DNA of 64,000 nucleotides from Climacteris rufus (GCA_013398175.1 VZRZ01000409.1:23491-87490), one strand, 5' to 3'. Shown: positions 27,101 through 41,900, counted from the first letter of the stretch. Program-made: numbers and translations. Notes: a model not told the origin generated them from the sequence alone.

Positions 27101-30100
27101 ACCAGGGAAAAAAAATAACCAGGAAGTGACAGGAAACAAAACAGCTTTTTGTCTTAAATTTGCACAACCTAATTTATAGTAATAAAGCAGAACCTAAGAG
27201 TTCTGGTAAATGTCAGTGCAGTCATGTTCATTACATATGTTGATAGGTATGAAACAAAGTCTCTGTAGGCCCTTCAAAAATTGCACACAGCCAATCTAAT
27301 GCAAACCAGAAGTCCCTGACTGTTGGATGAACATTCGGTTTCATTCCCACATGGATATTAAGAAAAAGCGGCGGTGAGGGGGGCTTCCTCCTCATTTATT
27401 TACAGTTAAAGGGTGGGTCTTGAGGAATGAGCATGAGGCCAGTGAAGAATGGATTTGGTTTATGGGAAGACACCTCCCAGACTCCTATCTTCCAGTCACC
27501 GCAGTGAAAGCGCCTGGGTTGTGTGTAACCTCCTCCCCCATCTCGCATCTGCTTTGCCCAATCTCGTCTGGGCCCGCTCCAATAACAACATCTGCTTGGC
27601 AGCTTTTCAAACCCATGGATAGTTATCTAACTGAGGCTTTTGTGCTGCACTGTTTATTCTATGTGAAGAAATGCCTCCTTAGTTGAAAGAGTACTTTAGA
27701 AAAGCTGTGCAGCTATTAGCAAGTGAAGCACAAGGCTAATAACCCCCACCTGCTCATCAAATTAATTATGACATCTGAGTCATTATAACTCAGAAAGAAC
27801 ACATGACTGCAGACTTGTCACAGGTAGAAATAAAAACAGTCCACATTAGAGGAGAGAAATATATCAGGAGTAAAATAAGTCCAGGAGGAAAAAAATCTAA
27901 CCTTCCACAGTTCAGTTATTAAAAATGTGCCTTACTAACTTCTCAAAGGCAAGGAGGCTATGAGTGGATAGAACTTTCCTGCAGAACATATCTCTACTCC
28001 TCTGTGTGGGCTTTATGAACAAAAGGAGAAGAAAAATTTATTAATAGACTGATCTTCACAGAATGATTGTAAATATGCATGTTTTTTGGAAAGTCTTGTT
28101 TCCATAAGATTTCATAGTAAGTTGGTAATTCTTATTGAATTTTTCCTTCTTCTGCCCCCAATTCAGTTACTTCAAATGTAACATGCATATCTTCAGTAAA
28201 GACATTTTCAGACTTAATGAGGACTAAAGTACGGAAAACTATGTGGGGAAAAAAAAGTCTAATATCTCAGCCAAACTTTAACTATTTAGAAAACAGCAAA
28301 AGAAAGAAAACACTCAGAATATGAAATATCTGCAAGCCAGATTTCACTAAGTTCAGACTATAAAGGATAAAGCACTGCCCCACTTAATATGCACATGCAT
28401 ATTAATGCTACTACTAATTTGATTATTGAAGTTATTTGCCAATATTCTCGTAAATAGTAAGTTTCTTTCTTTCAAACACAGGTATGAATTTAACTGAAAT
28501 GGTTAAACCACGCATTTTCTTGTTACACTTCTAAATGTCTCTGACATTCATAGACATGGTACTCATTTTCTGTACTTTGCAACACTTTTCTAGAAATTGT
28601 AATAATTGTTCACTGTAAAAGACACAACCCTGCACTTCACCCTGTACTTCAGTTTCCAAAGTGGTTCTTAATTGCAAAGTGCAACTGATGGCCAATTCAT
28701 TTTAAACAGTTCTCAGACTTTTGTTAAAATCAAGTGATAGGTAAAACAAACCACTAATACGTTCATATAATGTGTTTAAGTTCAGCAAATAAAAATGTCA
28801 GTCACCAAATATGTAAATGCTGGGAAAGTATTTTGTCTTGCTTTAGTCCCAACTGATTCACTGTCAAAAGTGCTTCCTCCAGAACAGGACACAGGGTTGC
28901 GGAGTAACTTCTCAAAGAAGCTCTTGTTACAAAGAGCCAACCTTCAAGAAATGTGTCTATCACAAGCTGTTTTTTTTAATTAGTTACAGGAACAGAAAAC
29001 ATTTTCTAAGTCAGTTACAAAACAACCTGAAAAGTAGATGGGCTATTAGTTGTTACAGATCGTCTTCATCTACACCATTTCTCCCATTAGTGCATATTTT
29101 TCACTGTGTTAGGTAGCAAATACCACCCTTTGCAAGTAAAGACCTCCAGCATTATTTCTGGTGAAAAATTGTTGTAGAATTAGCTTTCAGACAAGATGAT
29201 ACTGATTGTCCGCCTGCTTCATATTTTTCAAGCAATATGTATGCAAATTACTGAGAAAACCATGCCAAAACCTCATTTTAACTACTCATTTTTATTTGGT
29301 TTTACTTAATTATTTTTCCTACTTGAAGGAAGATTTTGGTTGCTTTATTCAACTTTTTCATTTAGCCCAAAGTTGAGAGGCATAAAAAGAAAGCAAATAC
29401 TAAAAAGGAAGTTCCAGCTTTGCTTTTGCCAAATAAGACTGCTACGTATCCTAGAAAATAAATTGCTATTACTAGAATGTGTCAGTGCTGTAGAACTAGA
29501 ATAAACAGGAAATATATTAATCACATAGACAGGCTGTTCTGCACAGATTTGTATGCCTGGTAGGATAAGCCTCACGTTCTGTCTTCACTACTTTTTGAGA
29601 AATTATCTTTAAAGGGACTTGGTATGTTGATATTGAAGCTTCCTCCACAGTATGATTAGGTCTGTAGGCAGAAAAATTAGCATATTGTTCCCTGCTACAC
29701 TCATACTCCCCTCCACAGTACTGTTTGCATTGCCCTTCCTGCAACCTGTTTCTGCCCTGTGTGATCCATAGGCACGTATTTCTCCTTCACATCACAAAAA
29801 AACCATCAGGAAAACTGCAAAGTAAAGCAAGGAAGAACATGGTGCATTTAGGATTCTTATTGATTTTAGTTTAATGGACTATTCGATAAAAAGGATATAC
29901 AGTTCTTATTCACTGATAAAAGCATAGTTAATTCAATTTGCAGGAATGTACTACTTCTGTTCTTACTGTAAGAACACACAAATTATATATTGCTCTAGGA
30001 CATGTTGCCCTGCAAAAGCACTTAAGCATAGCTATAAACCACACTGAATCTGGCTTTCAGCTAATATGTTTAGGGAGTTCTAACAGGAAAGAAAAGGAAA

Positions 30101-33100
30101 TTTTTTTCTCAGCTGTTAACTGAATTTACAACAGTACACCTGAATAAAGTTTGAGTGGTACCATCAACTTACAAAATACCTTGTAAATCTAAATTTCATC
30201 TGAAGGCTCTATGTATTTTCCCAAAATAACATCTAATCAGAAATTAAAGTAAGTAGAGGCACAGAATTCATGGGCCTAAATTTAAATCCAGACTACTGTT
30301 GGAAAATGCAAAATCAAAGTGGAAAGAGTTTATGCTAAACTGATCTAAATATTTCTAAAGGGTTTTTTTCATAACTAGTTCCCACAGTTATGAAATTCCT
30401 TTACCATGATGAATAATAAATATGTATTCCAGAAAAATGCAGCTAGAGCATATGGAATCTGGTGCACCCACACAGACACATGCACTGCATACACGTTGTA
30501 TATGCTAAAGTGCATGAAGAAAACATTATGTAAAAAGTGTGACCTGTGATAACCACATGAAAAACAGTTCTACATGGAATTTTCTGACAGGTTGCTAGAT
30601 TTAGCAGCATTATCACTGAACGCTTAAAAATGCCAAAGGACATTGCAGTTAGAGTGCATTTTTCTCAACCTTCTGCAGTTCCTAGATCTTTACAAAGCAT
30701 ACTGCTTCTCATAGCCACTTAATCTCTGCACACATCTCCACCCCTGCTTCCTTCCCAATGGTACGTGGTCTTGAAAATACAAATGTTCAAGTTTCCTGGA
30801 GCTGAGTGAAAGAGGAAAAGTCACACTCCCAAGGGGCAAAGCTAAAGGTTCTTGGCGCCCCTGAAGTTGTTAACCACAATACAACACAACATGTCATTTC
30901 ACCATAATTAGTAAGAGGGAAACAGCCTTTTCTTCACCTCCAACGGCATTAACGAGATAAAACAATGAATTCCAGATCATATCTGAAGGCACAGAGATGT
31001 CTGATCAAGAAAGTGCTTATACGGTCAAGGAGTGACATTTTGTGCCACAAAGCAGAAAAAAAACCAAAACCAGAACAAAACAACCAGGGAAAAAAAAAAA
31101 AGAAAAAGGGAAAAAAAACACAGCCGCACAAATCTGCTCAAAACCAGGTATATGTAGCTGCAATACTGTTAGCAGCAACAGTAGTAACATGCAACCAGGC
31201 AAGAAAAGGAAAAAAAAACACACAACTAAGAAAAGTCCTCTGATTAGTTGTTTGTCTTCACAATTTTTTGATAGATGTGTTCTGCATTATTTTCCCTAAT
31301 TTATAAATGTCCTCCTCCTCCTTCATGTGGATGCATTTTTTCTGAACATGCAACTTTGGATATGCGAAATGGTTTAGCGTGAAAAGGTTTAATTCTCCAG
31401 CCTTTTTTAACTAACATGACTTCTGTGAACAATACCAAATGACTTTATTTTGTTTGTCCATCAATCTTTCACCCCTGCACTGCAAGTAACTTTGAAAGTG
31501 AAGAACCATAGACAGTACTGTAAACTTTTAATTCTCTGCAGCCATTCATCATGGAATTTGTATATAGAAGTTCCAATACTTTACAGCTCCAACAGCAGTT
31601 CTTTTAATTTAATAAGAAAGGACCAAATCCACTACATATTTCATTTGTTCAGCTTTGGAGGGAGAGGAGAGGTATAAAACACAAGTAAGAGTAGCACATA
31701 ACACTGGCCAGCTAATGGCTGAAATCCCCAATCTACAGAGCAAATCACAGGAACAGTGGTTTCCTCTTGATCTATCAATGTGCCTTAATGATTTTCTAGA
31801 GGAACCACATCAAAGAGATCAACACTTGTTCAGTTAACCATTCCTATTCATTCTCAGATTTCTCTGCTGGAGATTATCAACCATTTCAGTGATGCTTTTC
31901 TGTAAAACAGACACCAGTTCACCAGAAAACAGACTAAATCCTCCATCTTTTATGCCAATGAGACCACATTCTTCAGCAGGCACTTCTGACAGCACTTTTA
32001 TTCTCGACTTTTACTAGTTAATCATAGTAGGAGCTCCTACTCTTTTGAGGGCATTTTTTACCATTTGCAGACTGAAATTTGTCCATGTTCAACATGATTA
32101 AACAGAGGGTTCTCCAACCACACCAGTGCTTGAAAAGAACACTGCAGCAGACAACCCTATTACAGACCTCCTCTGAACTGCAGAACAGCAGACAAGGGGA
32201 CATCCAGCACCAGCACAGAATAAAAGGGGGAAAAAAATAACTTTGAAGTGTTTGAATTTTGAAATTTGTGTTTGTTGGGGGGGTTTTGTTCATGTTTTCC
32301 TATATTTTTCCTTTCATACGGCATCCTTCACTACTAAAGACAAGGGAACCACTGTAAAGCCATTCCACCACCGCTAGGTAAGGAGTGCCCAAATGTGTTG
32401 TCCTGCCTGCAACTATGCTTTCTGTTTCTGTTCTAAATCACGCTCAATTAGAGATTATACCAACAGGGTGTATGTTTCTGGTGCTGGCTGCCAAAATTAT
32501 TTTAAAAAGCAATGTAGCTCACCGTGATTAAGCCAAACCAAAACTCTTGTCAGTGCCAGATGTGGCACTACTGCCAACAGTTGTCTATTGTTAGACTATA
32601 CCACCCATTGTGGGATCATTCTTCCTCTCTATCTATGCAATAAAGTGGCTGGACTCTGTTCTCCCAGACTGACACATCAGTGTTTTACTCAGAAATGCAA
32701 ACTCTTTTTTGGATACAAGAGAAGCCTTTTTCCCCCAAAATTTCCTCCAGCTGACAATGTACTTATGAGATTTTAGGCATAATTGAAGACATAAAATTAC
32801 AGTTATAAATCTGGACTTACATTTTGACAATGAAGCTCCTAAAAATAAAGATTTTATTATTTTATATGAGAATGCAATTTCATCTCTTTTGTGGATCTAC
32901 CAGAGTGCCCGATTTAATGTTTTAATTTTATAGACTTCAAAAAAAGGGGGGGGTTTCCATCAGCATAAAATTAATACTGTAAGGGTAAAATTTTGAAAAA
33001 ATTGCCCCAAAGCATCAAGCCAAAACAGAACACAGAACACTCAGAAAAGTGCTCCAGAGCTTTTGGATTCTTATATATACTCCTTATCAGGATTTATTGA

Positions 33101-34981
33101 CAGTTCCAAAACCACAACCTCTGAAACACCACAGTCATTTCCTATTTTAGAATCAAGGTAATATAGCAGTCTCCAAGATGGCACAGTGCAATAACCATGG
33201 AGAATTGTTGATTTTGTACTGATAACTACTGCACTGCTTTTTATCCAAGTGCTTCGAAGTGTCTTACAAATACGATTAAGCCTTACCATGACTGGGAGGT
33301 AAACAAACATATTAAGAGTTTCAGTCTAAGAGCTGAGAAGCTGAGGCAGCTAGTAAGGTCCAAAGGAGTTTTGCCTTTGACCTCTATTCAGGCAGGAATC
33401 AATGAGAAGCTCACTAACAAAACTGAAGAACCTGTCCCAAACTGACAAAGAACCCAAGTTCCTGGCCATTGACTGACAGGGGCTAAAACAGCTTACATTC
33501 TGAATGGGTGCATGCAAAATGAAAATGGATCTTTGAAACTTTTGACAAATCTATAAGCAAATGTGAACACATGTATGTTGCATTTATTATCAGTCATAAA
33601 AAGACTCACTGAGTAAACAACTGGAAAAGTTTAGTTAAGTCAAGATCTAATCTTCTATATTATTTTAATAGAAAATTTATCACAGGACATGTATTTCCTT
33701 TGTTTAATTTTATGGATACATATAAAAATGGTATTCATTATGGATGCATTTTTTTGAGCCTACAATTGTAGAATAGTATTCATTCTAATGAATTTTCTCA
33801 TTTTCATGTTATTTTTCATGTACTTTTTCCACAAATTTTTAATCTCAATTCTACTGATGATTAATTGTTAGTCTCACAAAAGTAATTATAAACACTTTTT
33901 TTGTCTATTAAATGTTATCAAAAAAATGCTACATCTTATTCTTGGCATTATCACTGGGCTTTTAGAGCAAATAAGTCAGTTTTCATGCTTCTTTTAAAAA
34001 GTTCTAAATATGAACTATATATGAACAGATGAATTCTCTCTTCAGCAGCCCATCCACACCAGTTACACAGGAAAATATGGTGGCTTCCAAGATGTATTTC
34101 ATTTAACAATCTGTCTACACTGGGCAATCATTGAGGCATTGTCCATAGTTAGCAATGCCATCATATTTCTAAACTCTGCCAATGCAATAAATTTCCCCGC
34201 ACAAAGGCTCTCAGCACAAGCTGAGAATGTTCACACCAAGAGCTGGTACAAAGCTTTTACTGGAGTGTAAAAGAGAGCAGCTGATTTTGCAGCTGTGCTT
34301 ATTTAGCTTACTTTAAAACTGCTCTCCATCCAGAGAGAAAACACTAAATCCTTTTGAAGAATATTTAATATACCACACTACTGTCCTAAAATTTCTCTTT
34401 TGTTTCAAAGAGGCAAAGGGGTGGAAGAGAAGAATGAAGAATAGTGGCATTTAGTTTTGAAGCCTCCAACCACAACAAGAAAGTAGGCAAATGAGAGGTT
34501 TTTTTCGTCAAAAGTTTTGAAATTAATAGATTGGTCCTGTACTACCAAACCACAGTTTCCCTCACAGATGCCAAAAAACTGTTTACTTACACTAACTCAA
34601 ATTTTACTCACACCTCCTGATTTAAGCTCACCTAAAACCTCAGCTGAAACAACTGCTGACAGGTCTCATCCTTCTTACATGTAGAGATGTGTTTGAAAAC
34701 GTTCAAAGCAGTAAGTGCAGTGGTTAGAGTCTTTTTGTTCCATACTAAGTCTTTGAAAAATGTAATGCAGAATACAGCTTTGGTGCTTTGCATATCTGAT
34801 ATGTGTTTGGCTTAATGCAGTAAGTTTGAAGTAAGTATGAAGGCAGAACAGGAGTCTCACTTCCTTCTTTGTTACCTATTACGGAATGGCTTAATGCCCC
34901 ATGGCATATGTAGTGAATGGAGCCTTATTCCAAAGGGAAACAACATCTTTTAATACCATGTACTGTATGTAGGTATCCAAG
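21161..34981. other. Unique AT-rich intronic sequence
   Basis: Nearly 14 kb without a recognisable interspersed repeat, unusually clean compared with the CR1-bearing parts. It includes a candidate regulatory block at 27330-27800, A-rich runs near 31080-31220, and two CAGCTG E-boxes within ~20 bp near 34280-34300. No gene is supported; the open frames are short and lack domains. Confidence 0.55.
27330..27800. promoter_or_regulatory. Candidate conserved non-coding enhancer block
   Basis: A patch of balanced composition inside AT-rich DNA, with no repeat features and several factor-type motifs close together: CACCTG E-box (27747-27752), TTAATTA homeodomain core (about 27761-27768), TGAGTCA AP-1 site (27776-27782), and CCAAT and AACAAC-type motifs upstream near 27570-27590. 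NFI genes are known to be surrounded by deeply conserved non-coding elements. The motifs are seen; enhancer function and conservation are inference. Confidence 0.3.
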
Positions 34982-35973
34982 TGTTGGCACTGGGGGGCTG
35001 TAGGGGTGGCCTCTGTGGAAGACGTAGAGTCTGCCCTGGCTCCAGCAGGCCCCAACAGACCCACTGCAGGGCACAGCTGGGACCCTCAGCCAAAATGGAG
35101 GTGCCTCAAGGAAAATATATGTAAGGAAAGGCAAAACCGTGAGGAATGAGGAGGAAAAATCATTATGAACAGCCCTACAACACCAAGGTCACAGAAAAAG
35201 AATATGAAGGAGGTGCTCCAGGACCATGGTGGACCAGCTATTTCCCTGCAGCCTGTGGAGAGGACCACACCAGAGCAGATCACACAGAATTACAAAACGG
35301 TACATTTGGAAGGCACCACTGGAGGTACTCTGGTTCAACCTCTCTGCTCAACCAGGATCCTCTAGACCATGTTACTCAGGGCTCTCTCCAGTCAGCTTCT
35401 GGGTATCTCTGATGAGCGAGACTCTGACACCTTTCTGGGCAACCTGTTCACCACACAGTAAAGCTTCTCCTCACAATCAGATGTCCACATTGCAGCTGCT
35501 GGAGGACTCCACGATGGAGCAGGTTAATATTTCCTAAAGGACTGTACTCCACGGGGAAGATGCATGCTGGAGAATGGGAAAAGGAGGAAGGAGATGTAGA
35601 GAGGAGATGTTATGAACTGACCAGAACCACAGTTCCCCATTCTCCTGCACCACTAGGGCCCAGGATGAAGGGAAGAAGAGTCAGAAATGAAGGAGTGAAA
35701 TTGAGTCTATAAAAAAGCAGGAGGTGGGAGGAATACGGTTTAGTTTTTCCTATGTTTCTCACCATCTAACTCTATTTTAGTCAACAATAAATTAGATCCA
35801 TTTTCCCCAAACTGAGTATGTTTACAGATGAGGCTAATCTGTAAGTGACCTCCGTGTCTTTATCTCAACCTACCAGCTTTCTATCCTCATTTTCTTCCCT
35901 GTTCTGCTGAGAAAGCAGAGTGAGACAGCAGCTGGGTGGGCATCTGGCATCCAGTCAAGGTCAACCTACCACA
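34982..35973 (+). mobile_element. Avian ERV (ERVL-type) solo LTR, split by a CR1 insertion
   Basis: The order of segments matches a widespread bird LTR as I know it: a 5' part with GGGGGGCTGTAGGGGTGGCC; internal short repeats of the 'CTGCAGCC.GTGGAGAGGACC.CACC.GAGCAG' kind; TCTATAAAAAAGC near 35706 as a TATA-like box; CAATAAATTAG near 35786 as poly(A) signal; and the 3' end GGGCATCTGGCATCCAGTCA followed by GTCAACCTACCACA at 35960-35973. No gag/pol remnants or second LTR flank it, hence a solo LTR. It is diverged. The 5' edge is approximate and no clean target-site duplication was found. It is antisense to NFIB. Confidence 0.75.
35281..35483 (-). mobile_element. CR1 LINE 3' fragment nested in the LTR
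   Basis: On the + strand this is a reverse-complement CR1 3' end: CACAGAATTACAAAACGG, then TTTGGAAGGCACCACTGGAGG, CTCTGCTCAACCAGGATCCT, CTGGGCAACCTGTTC, and CAGTAAAGCTTCTCCTCA. LTR sequence lies on both sides, so the CR1 inserted into an existing LTR. About 200 bp survive, and it is in NFIB sense orientation. Confidence 0.85.
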
Positions 35974-38900
35974 GTGAGAAAAGACAAATAGGCTTTGCCT
36001 TTTTCTTGTTGCAACAGAATATACCGTGCTTGCCTGTCTGTCCTAGAAGTAGTGTCCACACTAAAAGCCAGAATATCAATTTATGACATATGTTGTCTTT
36101 CATCACTCTCACCTTTCAGCCTACTCGTTTTTCATCAAGAAAAAAAAATTGCAAAGGTACCTTTACTTTTACAACTGTCAGGTGACAATATTTCCACATC
36201 TAGGGTTCTAAAATATTAGAAAACTCAGATTTGCCTCTCAGTTTTTATACAACGTCTGTCATTGTTCTGCTGAAGGATGAACACAAGTATGAACCAGAGT
36301 ACAAATGCATTGGCCTCATTTTCTTGCAGATACAGGGTGCAATAAAAAAGTAGTTTTGTTTATGAAAGGTTTGTCCAAAACAGCAGATTTACCAGGACAG
36401 CTATTCTGGTATAATACCCCTTCGAAAAACTTGCCTCTTTTCCTCTTCTAAAGCATTTTTTTTCACTTCTGAACACCTGCATCTAAAACCATAATTTATA
36501 GAGGAATAGCTCCAACAGAATACATTACTTAAAAATTCGTATTTTTACATCTAGAGTGCCAAAGAAGCATGAGAGAAATCAGATCACTCTTACAAAAGTA
36601 AGACGAAAACTCAGGCCCCTTCAAAAAATGAAATGGTAGCTTACTCGTGTGCTAGGTTTCATTGCATTATATTTCAAATAATCAAATCATTACATCTTCT
36701 TTTTGTAAATATAGTATTTTAATCAGATGCATTCTCAGACTAAGTTCATCCTCTGATCACCTAAACATTTCCTGCCAGCATGAAATAGAAATTAGCAAAG
36801 CGATGAGATAATGAACCTGCAGTGTCAGGGCAAGAGAAGGCTCCTCTGGAAAGATGTGTGGAGATGGCCAGAGGGGAATAGCCCCTTTTTTGCAGAAGTT
36901 ATCCCTAAGGTCATCTCAACTGTTTCATGGAGTTGTATCCTTAAATTTTTCTGAATATTTGAAACACTTTACTATGAAAGAAAAGATGTGCCTAAGAAAA
37001 GCCTAAGGGGTTAACATAAGGAATAATGGTTACTACAGGATTAAAAAAAAACTGCTTTCCTGACTGGAAAATTTATTTTATGGGCAAGTTTCTACTCTAG
37101 TTTTGAGGTCTCTTAGCAGTAGTCCTACCCTATTTTTAAAAATTCAACAGAAAGAGAGGGAAGAAATAGCAGAAAACAAAGTAACTGAGAAAAAAAAGCA
37201 ATTCTGTCTAAGAAATACTCTTTAGTCTCAGTACATTTTATGTACATTGCCTCTGTGAATTTTCTCTTAGTGAAAACACCACTGTTGCTCACACACACAC
37301 AATGACAAACAAAAAATCTCCCATATAGAATTTCTGGTAAATTAGTTGGTATAAATAGTCATCATATCCCAAATTCAAACATAACACACTTAATTTTCTG
37401 GCAAAGTTTACACGTAACTCCTCCAGAAACTCAGTGCATGCACACAGGCAAACAGTATAGGATTTTTGAATCAGTAAGTCATTTGGAAGAATCTCCAGAA
37501 GTGTGCCGAGGCATGTTTCTGGTTCTGTGCCAAATTATGTGCTTCTGTTTGTGGCTTTCATATACGGATTAGACAGATGCACAAGCACGTACTATTTGGC
37601 AAGTAGTGACAATAGCCTATTCTGAGTTTAGCAATTCAAGCTTTACTTACGTTTTACAAGGTGAAAGAAAAAAAATTAATGATATACTGTTTGGGCTCTA
37701 TCTTTACATCCTTTTGCCATCTTTCTGCTCACTTGTAAAAGACAAGAAGCCCCTTGTAATTTCAGAACGCCCTCTTTAGATCATTCTAGTGCAGGAATTT
37801 CAAATGGAAGATTGAAATGTCAAGCGCAATTAAAATGGAGCTTGCATTAATTTGCTGTTACTCTAAAACCTCTCAAAATTTCCAGAAGTGTCACTGTGGA
37901 AGTACCTAATGCTTCAATTTCTGGCCACAGATCCAGTTGGAAATTAAAGGCCCAATTACACAGTCTTGTACCCTGACCATGCCATAGGTAAATACAGACT
38001 TTCTTACAATACATACCATGGTTTACAGGCTTAATAACCACAGAGGGCTTCCTTCTTCCTTCCTCCAGAGCACTTACCACAATGAGTTTGAATGACATAC
38101 CTGGGGCAATACTTCTTGATTCTCTACAGTTCAGAGCTTGAAACACTGGAATTTCAAACAAAGCTTTCTTCCAGATTCCGCAATCATTACAACGTTCTGC
38201 AAATAACAGACTTTAATCTTCACTTTAATCTGAGTTTAGCAGGAATACAAACACAAGTGCCATTGTCTTCTATAAATTACACATAAAGTGTCGTGCAAGG
38301 TCAGTCCATTTACAGTCTGCCACTTGTCTCAGTTTATAGGTAAGAGTTAGACATGGAAAAATGTACAGAAAGCAGGAAACTTTTTTTAAAATGATAGAAA
38401 GGATTAGATACTGAAAGTGGCTCATTGTTAATTGAGTCCCCTGTGTGAAAGTTACAGGAAGATTAGTTTATACAGCTGCTGCTCTTTGTCAAAACATTGC
38501 TAACAAGGTACACATGTTAAATCTGTGCATCTCCTTTCAGTCCCTAAAAAAGAATGACCACACTAAATCCTATAACAAATATTAATTTAGAAAAAATCAC
38601 TGTTATTTCTTGGGGAAATCAACTATTCCAGTCTGTTCTTATTATGACAATAAGCATTTTTAAGACAATCTTCCATCAAAAGAAAACTATATGGAGAGAA
38701 CAGAGATAGGAGCAGACGGAAACCGAAGGTTAAATCCCAGTAATTTCTCCCCTGGGTCTCCAAATCTAAGACTTCAAGGACTGTTTTGAAACAAAACAAA
38801 AAAAAAATAATGTTGCAGTAATTGCCAGCAGAATCCAAAGCATTTAAAACTCAGTAGAAATAGTGTTCAGAAATTAATGTGGACTTAAGATTTTTTCTAC

Positions 38901-41900
38901 TTTTCTACAAACTCCAAAAAAAAAATCAGAGGGGCTAGAGATTGAAATAAAGGATGAAGATCTTTGACTAGGAATCAGAGAGAGCAAAGTAGCCTAGAGC
39001 AAGCCTATCCCTCCGTCCCTGCATGCAAACTGCAAGTACCCAACCAGGCCTTCCAAAGAGGGAAGACAATTAGCTGGAGCCACTCCTGCTGCTGCAGCTG
39101 TGCTAGGTCATGTTACAAGGGTGGGCTACATTGCTAAGTGGCAGCTGGGTACTTCAAAGGGAGCCTCTAGAAGACAGTAGCTGCATCTAAAAAGCAACTG
39201 GCATAGCCATCCCCCTCCCCTGACATATGACCTCCCTCATCCCTGTCCCTTGAGCTAGAAGGGAGCTGTTTGCCACGTCACTGTGACCACTCCCCTATTC
39301 ACACTGCTGTTACAAGTATAGGTGTATATTTCCAGGCAATGGTATGCAAGCCTTGACTGTGCCATGAGCCAGCTGGCCAGAACTAAGTGCCATGCAGTTG
39401 CTGCAATGTGCTTGGCTGCCTCAGCAGCAGAGAAAGTTTGTTAGGTCTGCTCACAAAAATGCCATATAAGTATGTCCTAATCTTGTTTCAATTTTCTTAG
39501 CATAACTACTGGCTAAACCCCTTTAGCAGCAAGTACTTCCCTAGAAAGTGAGCTCAAACTTCTATGTATATGAACTAGACTGTGACAAAAAATATTCTGC
39601 TATCACACACTTCTCAGCTTTGCCCAGAGACTTCTTTAAAAATATAATTGCATTCTCTTGGGTGTCAATATGATGGTACCACACAAGACTAATGCAAGAG
39701 AAAGTGTAGTGAAGTCTCAGGGAACCAACAGGAAACATACTGATAAGTGTGGGCAGGACACCAGCCCTAATTTTCAACAGTTGAGAATCAAGTAACGTGG
39801 ACCATTTGAATGGGCACAGAGACTGGACATTGGAGATAAGAATTTCCTTTTCCATTTGGCATATATTTTTTGTTTGGCCTAAGCAAAGATGCTTAAGGCA
39901 TTAAATGAAGAAACTTTATATTAACTACAGACTTCTTGCCACCTGCCATATACGTTTAGACCCTTCAGTAGCTTCAGGTCACTTAGACCTATCTCTGGTG
40001 TTCCACATTTGGCTAAACTTTTTTCATCATATAAATTATGAAAGATTTGCATCTTTTCACATGGTGATGCAGGTGATGTTCAGGAAATTAAATATTTCTT
40101 GTGTTGAATTCAAGTCTGCCTCAGTACAAAAACAGCATTTAAATAAATACATGACTATGGGAAGAAGAAAGAAAAAAACATGAACCACAACAAATAAACT
40201 ATATTCTACATACAGAGTATTCAAATTTAACTGCCAAATATCAAAAAATAATTATACATGTAGAAGTATCTCTGCAAATGAGTTGTATCCTTAAATGCTA
40301 AGATTTCCATTATTACAGAATACCTGTTGCATATTAGCCTCAATTATACTCATTTCAACCTTACAGGCAGCTGCCTTATTTAAATATGTTTAACAAATGT
40401 GAGCAAGCCAGTAGAGAATAGTGGCTATGACACTTCACAGTTGAACTCTGATGTACGTGTTCTAACCCTTATGTATTTGCACCACTAATGGTAAAAACTG
40501 CACTGGTTCCACACAGCACAATGCCAGGTTACTGAAGAAAGTAATTATGTATAATTTACAGTTTTGCTGAGTCAGAAGGAAGAAGCGGCAAATAAATAAA
40601 AGAAGAAGATATTCACAAAACACATAACTAAACCCTCTTTATGTGGTCACATAAACACAACAGACCATGGTAAACCCCCCAAAACCAAATTTAAGTAACA
40701 ATTATCATTAAACCAAAAGAATGTATAGCAATGTATAGCACCTTGTAATTCTTACTGGATGTACAGCATCAATGGCATACCTTAACTTCACTTTCCTAGT
40801 TTACTACTAACCCATGAACACTGAAGTAATTATAGTTGTTGGCTTCTAACTCTCTCTGTAAACCATGTAGAGATAAACTTCTATTACTGAACATACACAC
40901 TACGAATAATCGTGTTTTGACAATGTAGGTAAAGGAGAAAAAAATTGTGAAATACACCAAAAGGAAAGCCAATGACAGCAATAATAAAGATCATGCCAGA
41001 AAGCACATCAAGGTCACTTATGGTGCATATTAATTTGCTGGAGGCCAAAGGTTCACTCCATTCACATGAATAAATGCATTCATATTTTAAAGCAGAGGCC
41101 TCTCAAAAACTGGACTTGCTTAGACACCTCAGATTTCTCTCCTTTCAACAAATGTGTGAGAACACTACCTGCCCCACACATTCAAATATTTACTCTGTAT
41201 AGGAAAAAAAATTTCTTCAACTCATAAAGTCCATAAGACACTTAATATTTTGCTACCGTTATCTGGACTAATGTTGTGCCAGAGTTACACTTCTGTGGTT
41301 TTCAAGATGAACTTTTTAAGTGTTTTGATAGAAATATGCTCTTGTATTGTGTAATTTCTTTTTAGTTCATCTACAGAGAGTTTGAACTGTCCACAAAACA
41401 ACTGCCCTTGCTAACCAAACACTTTTTATCAATGAATGCTATACTAATAATCTTCACCATTTCTTAAAAACCACCATGAACTTTTGACACCAAACATTTA
41501 ATTTAAAAGGCTATTTAGCACACTGTTTAATATGATTCTGTGGACAGGGAGCAGATTACTTAAATGGATAATCTGTACACTACAGACTGAAACACACTCC
41601 TTCTGAAGTCTATGCATTTACGCATGCCAACAGTCAAAACAAAAACTCTGCTGTGTCTGAAGAGTTTCTACAAAAATGTAGAAAGATATTGCCATATTAA
41701 AAACCACTATGAATTTATGAACAAAATTTTAATGAATGCTTGATCCAAAGAGAAGTCATAGCAGTCTATGCCATGGTCCTAAACTTTCTTAGGGTTAGAG
41801 ACTTTTATAAATTATCCTATTTGCCTCAATAACAATGATAGCATCACAAGAACAAGCATCATCTACTGAATTCTCAAAGAGTACCAGGCAATTCCAGTAC

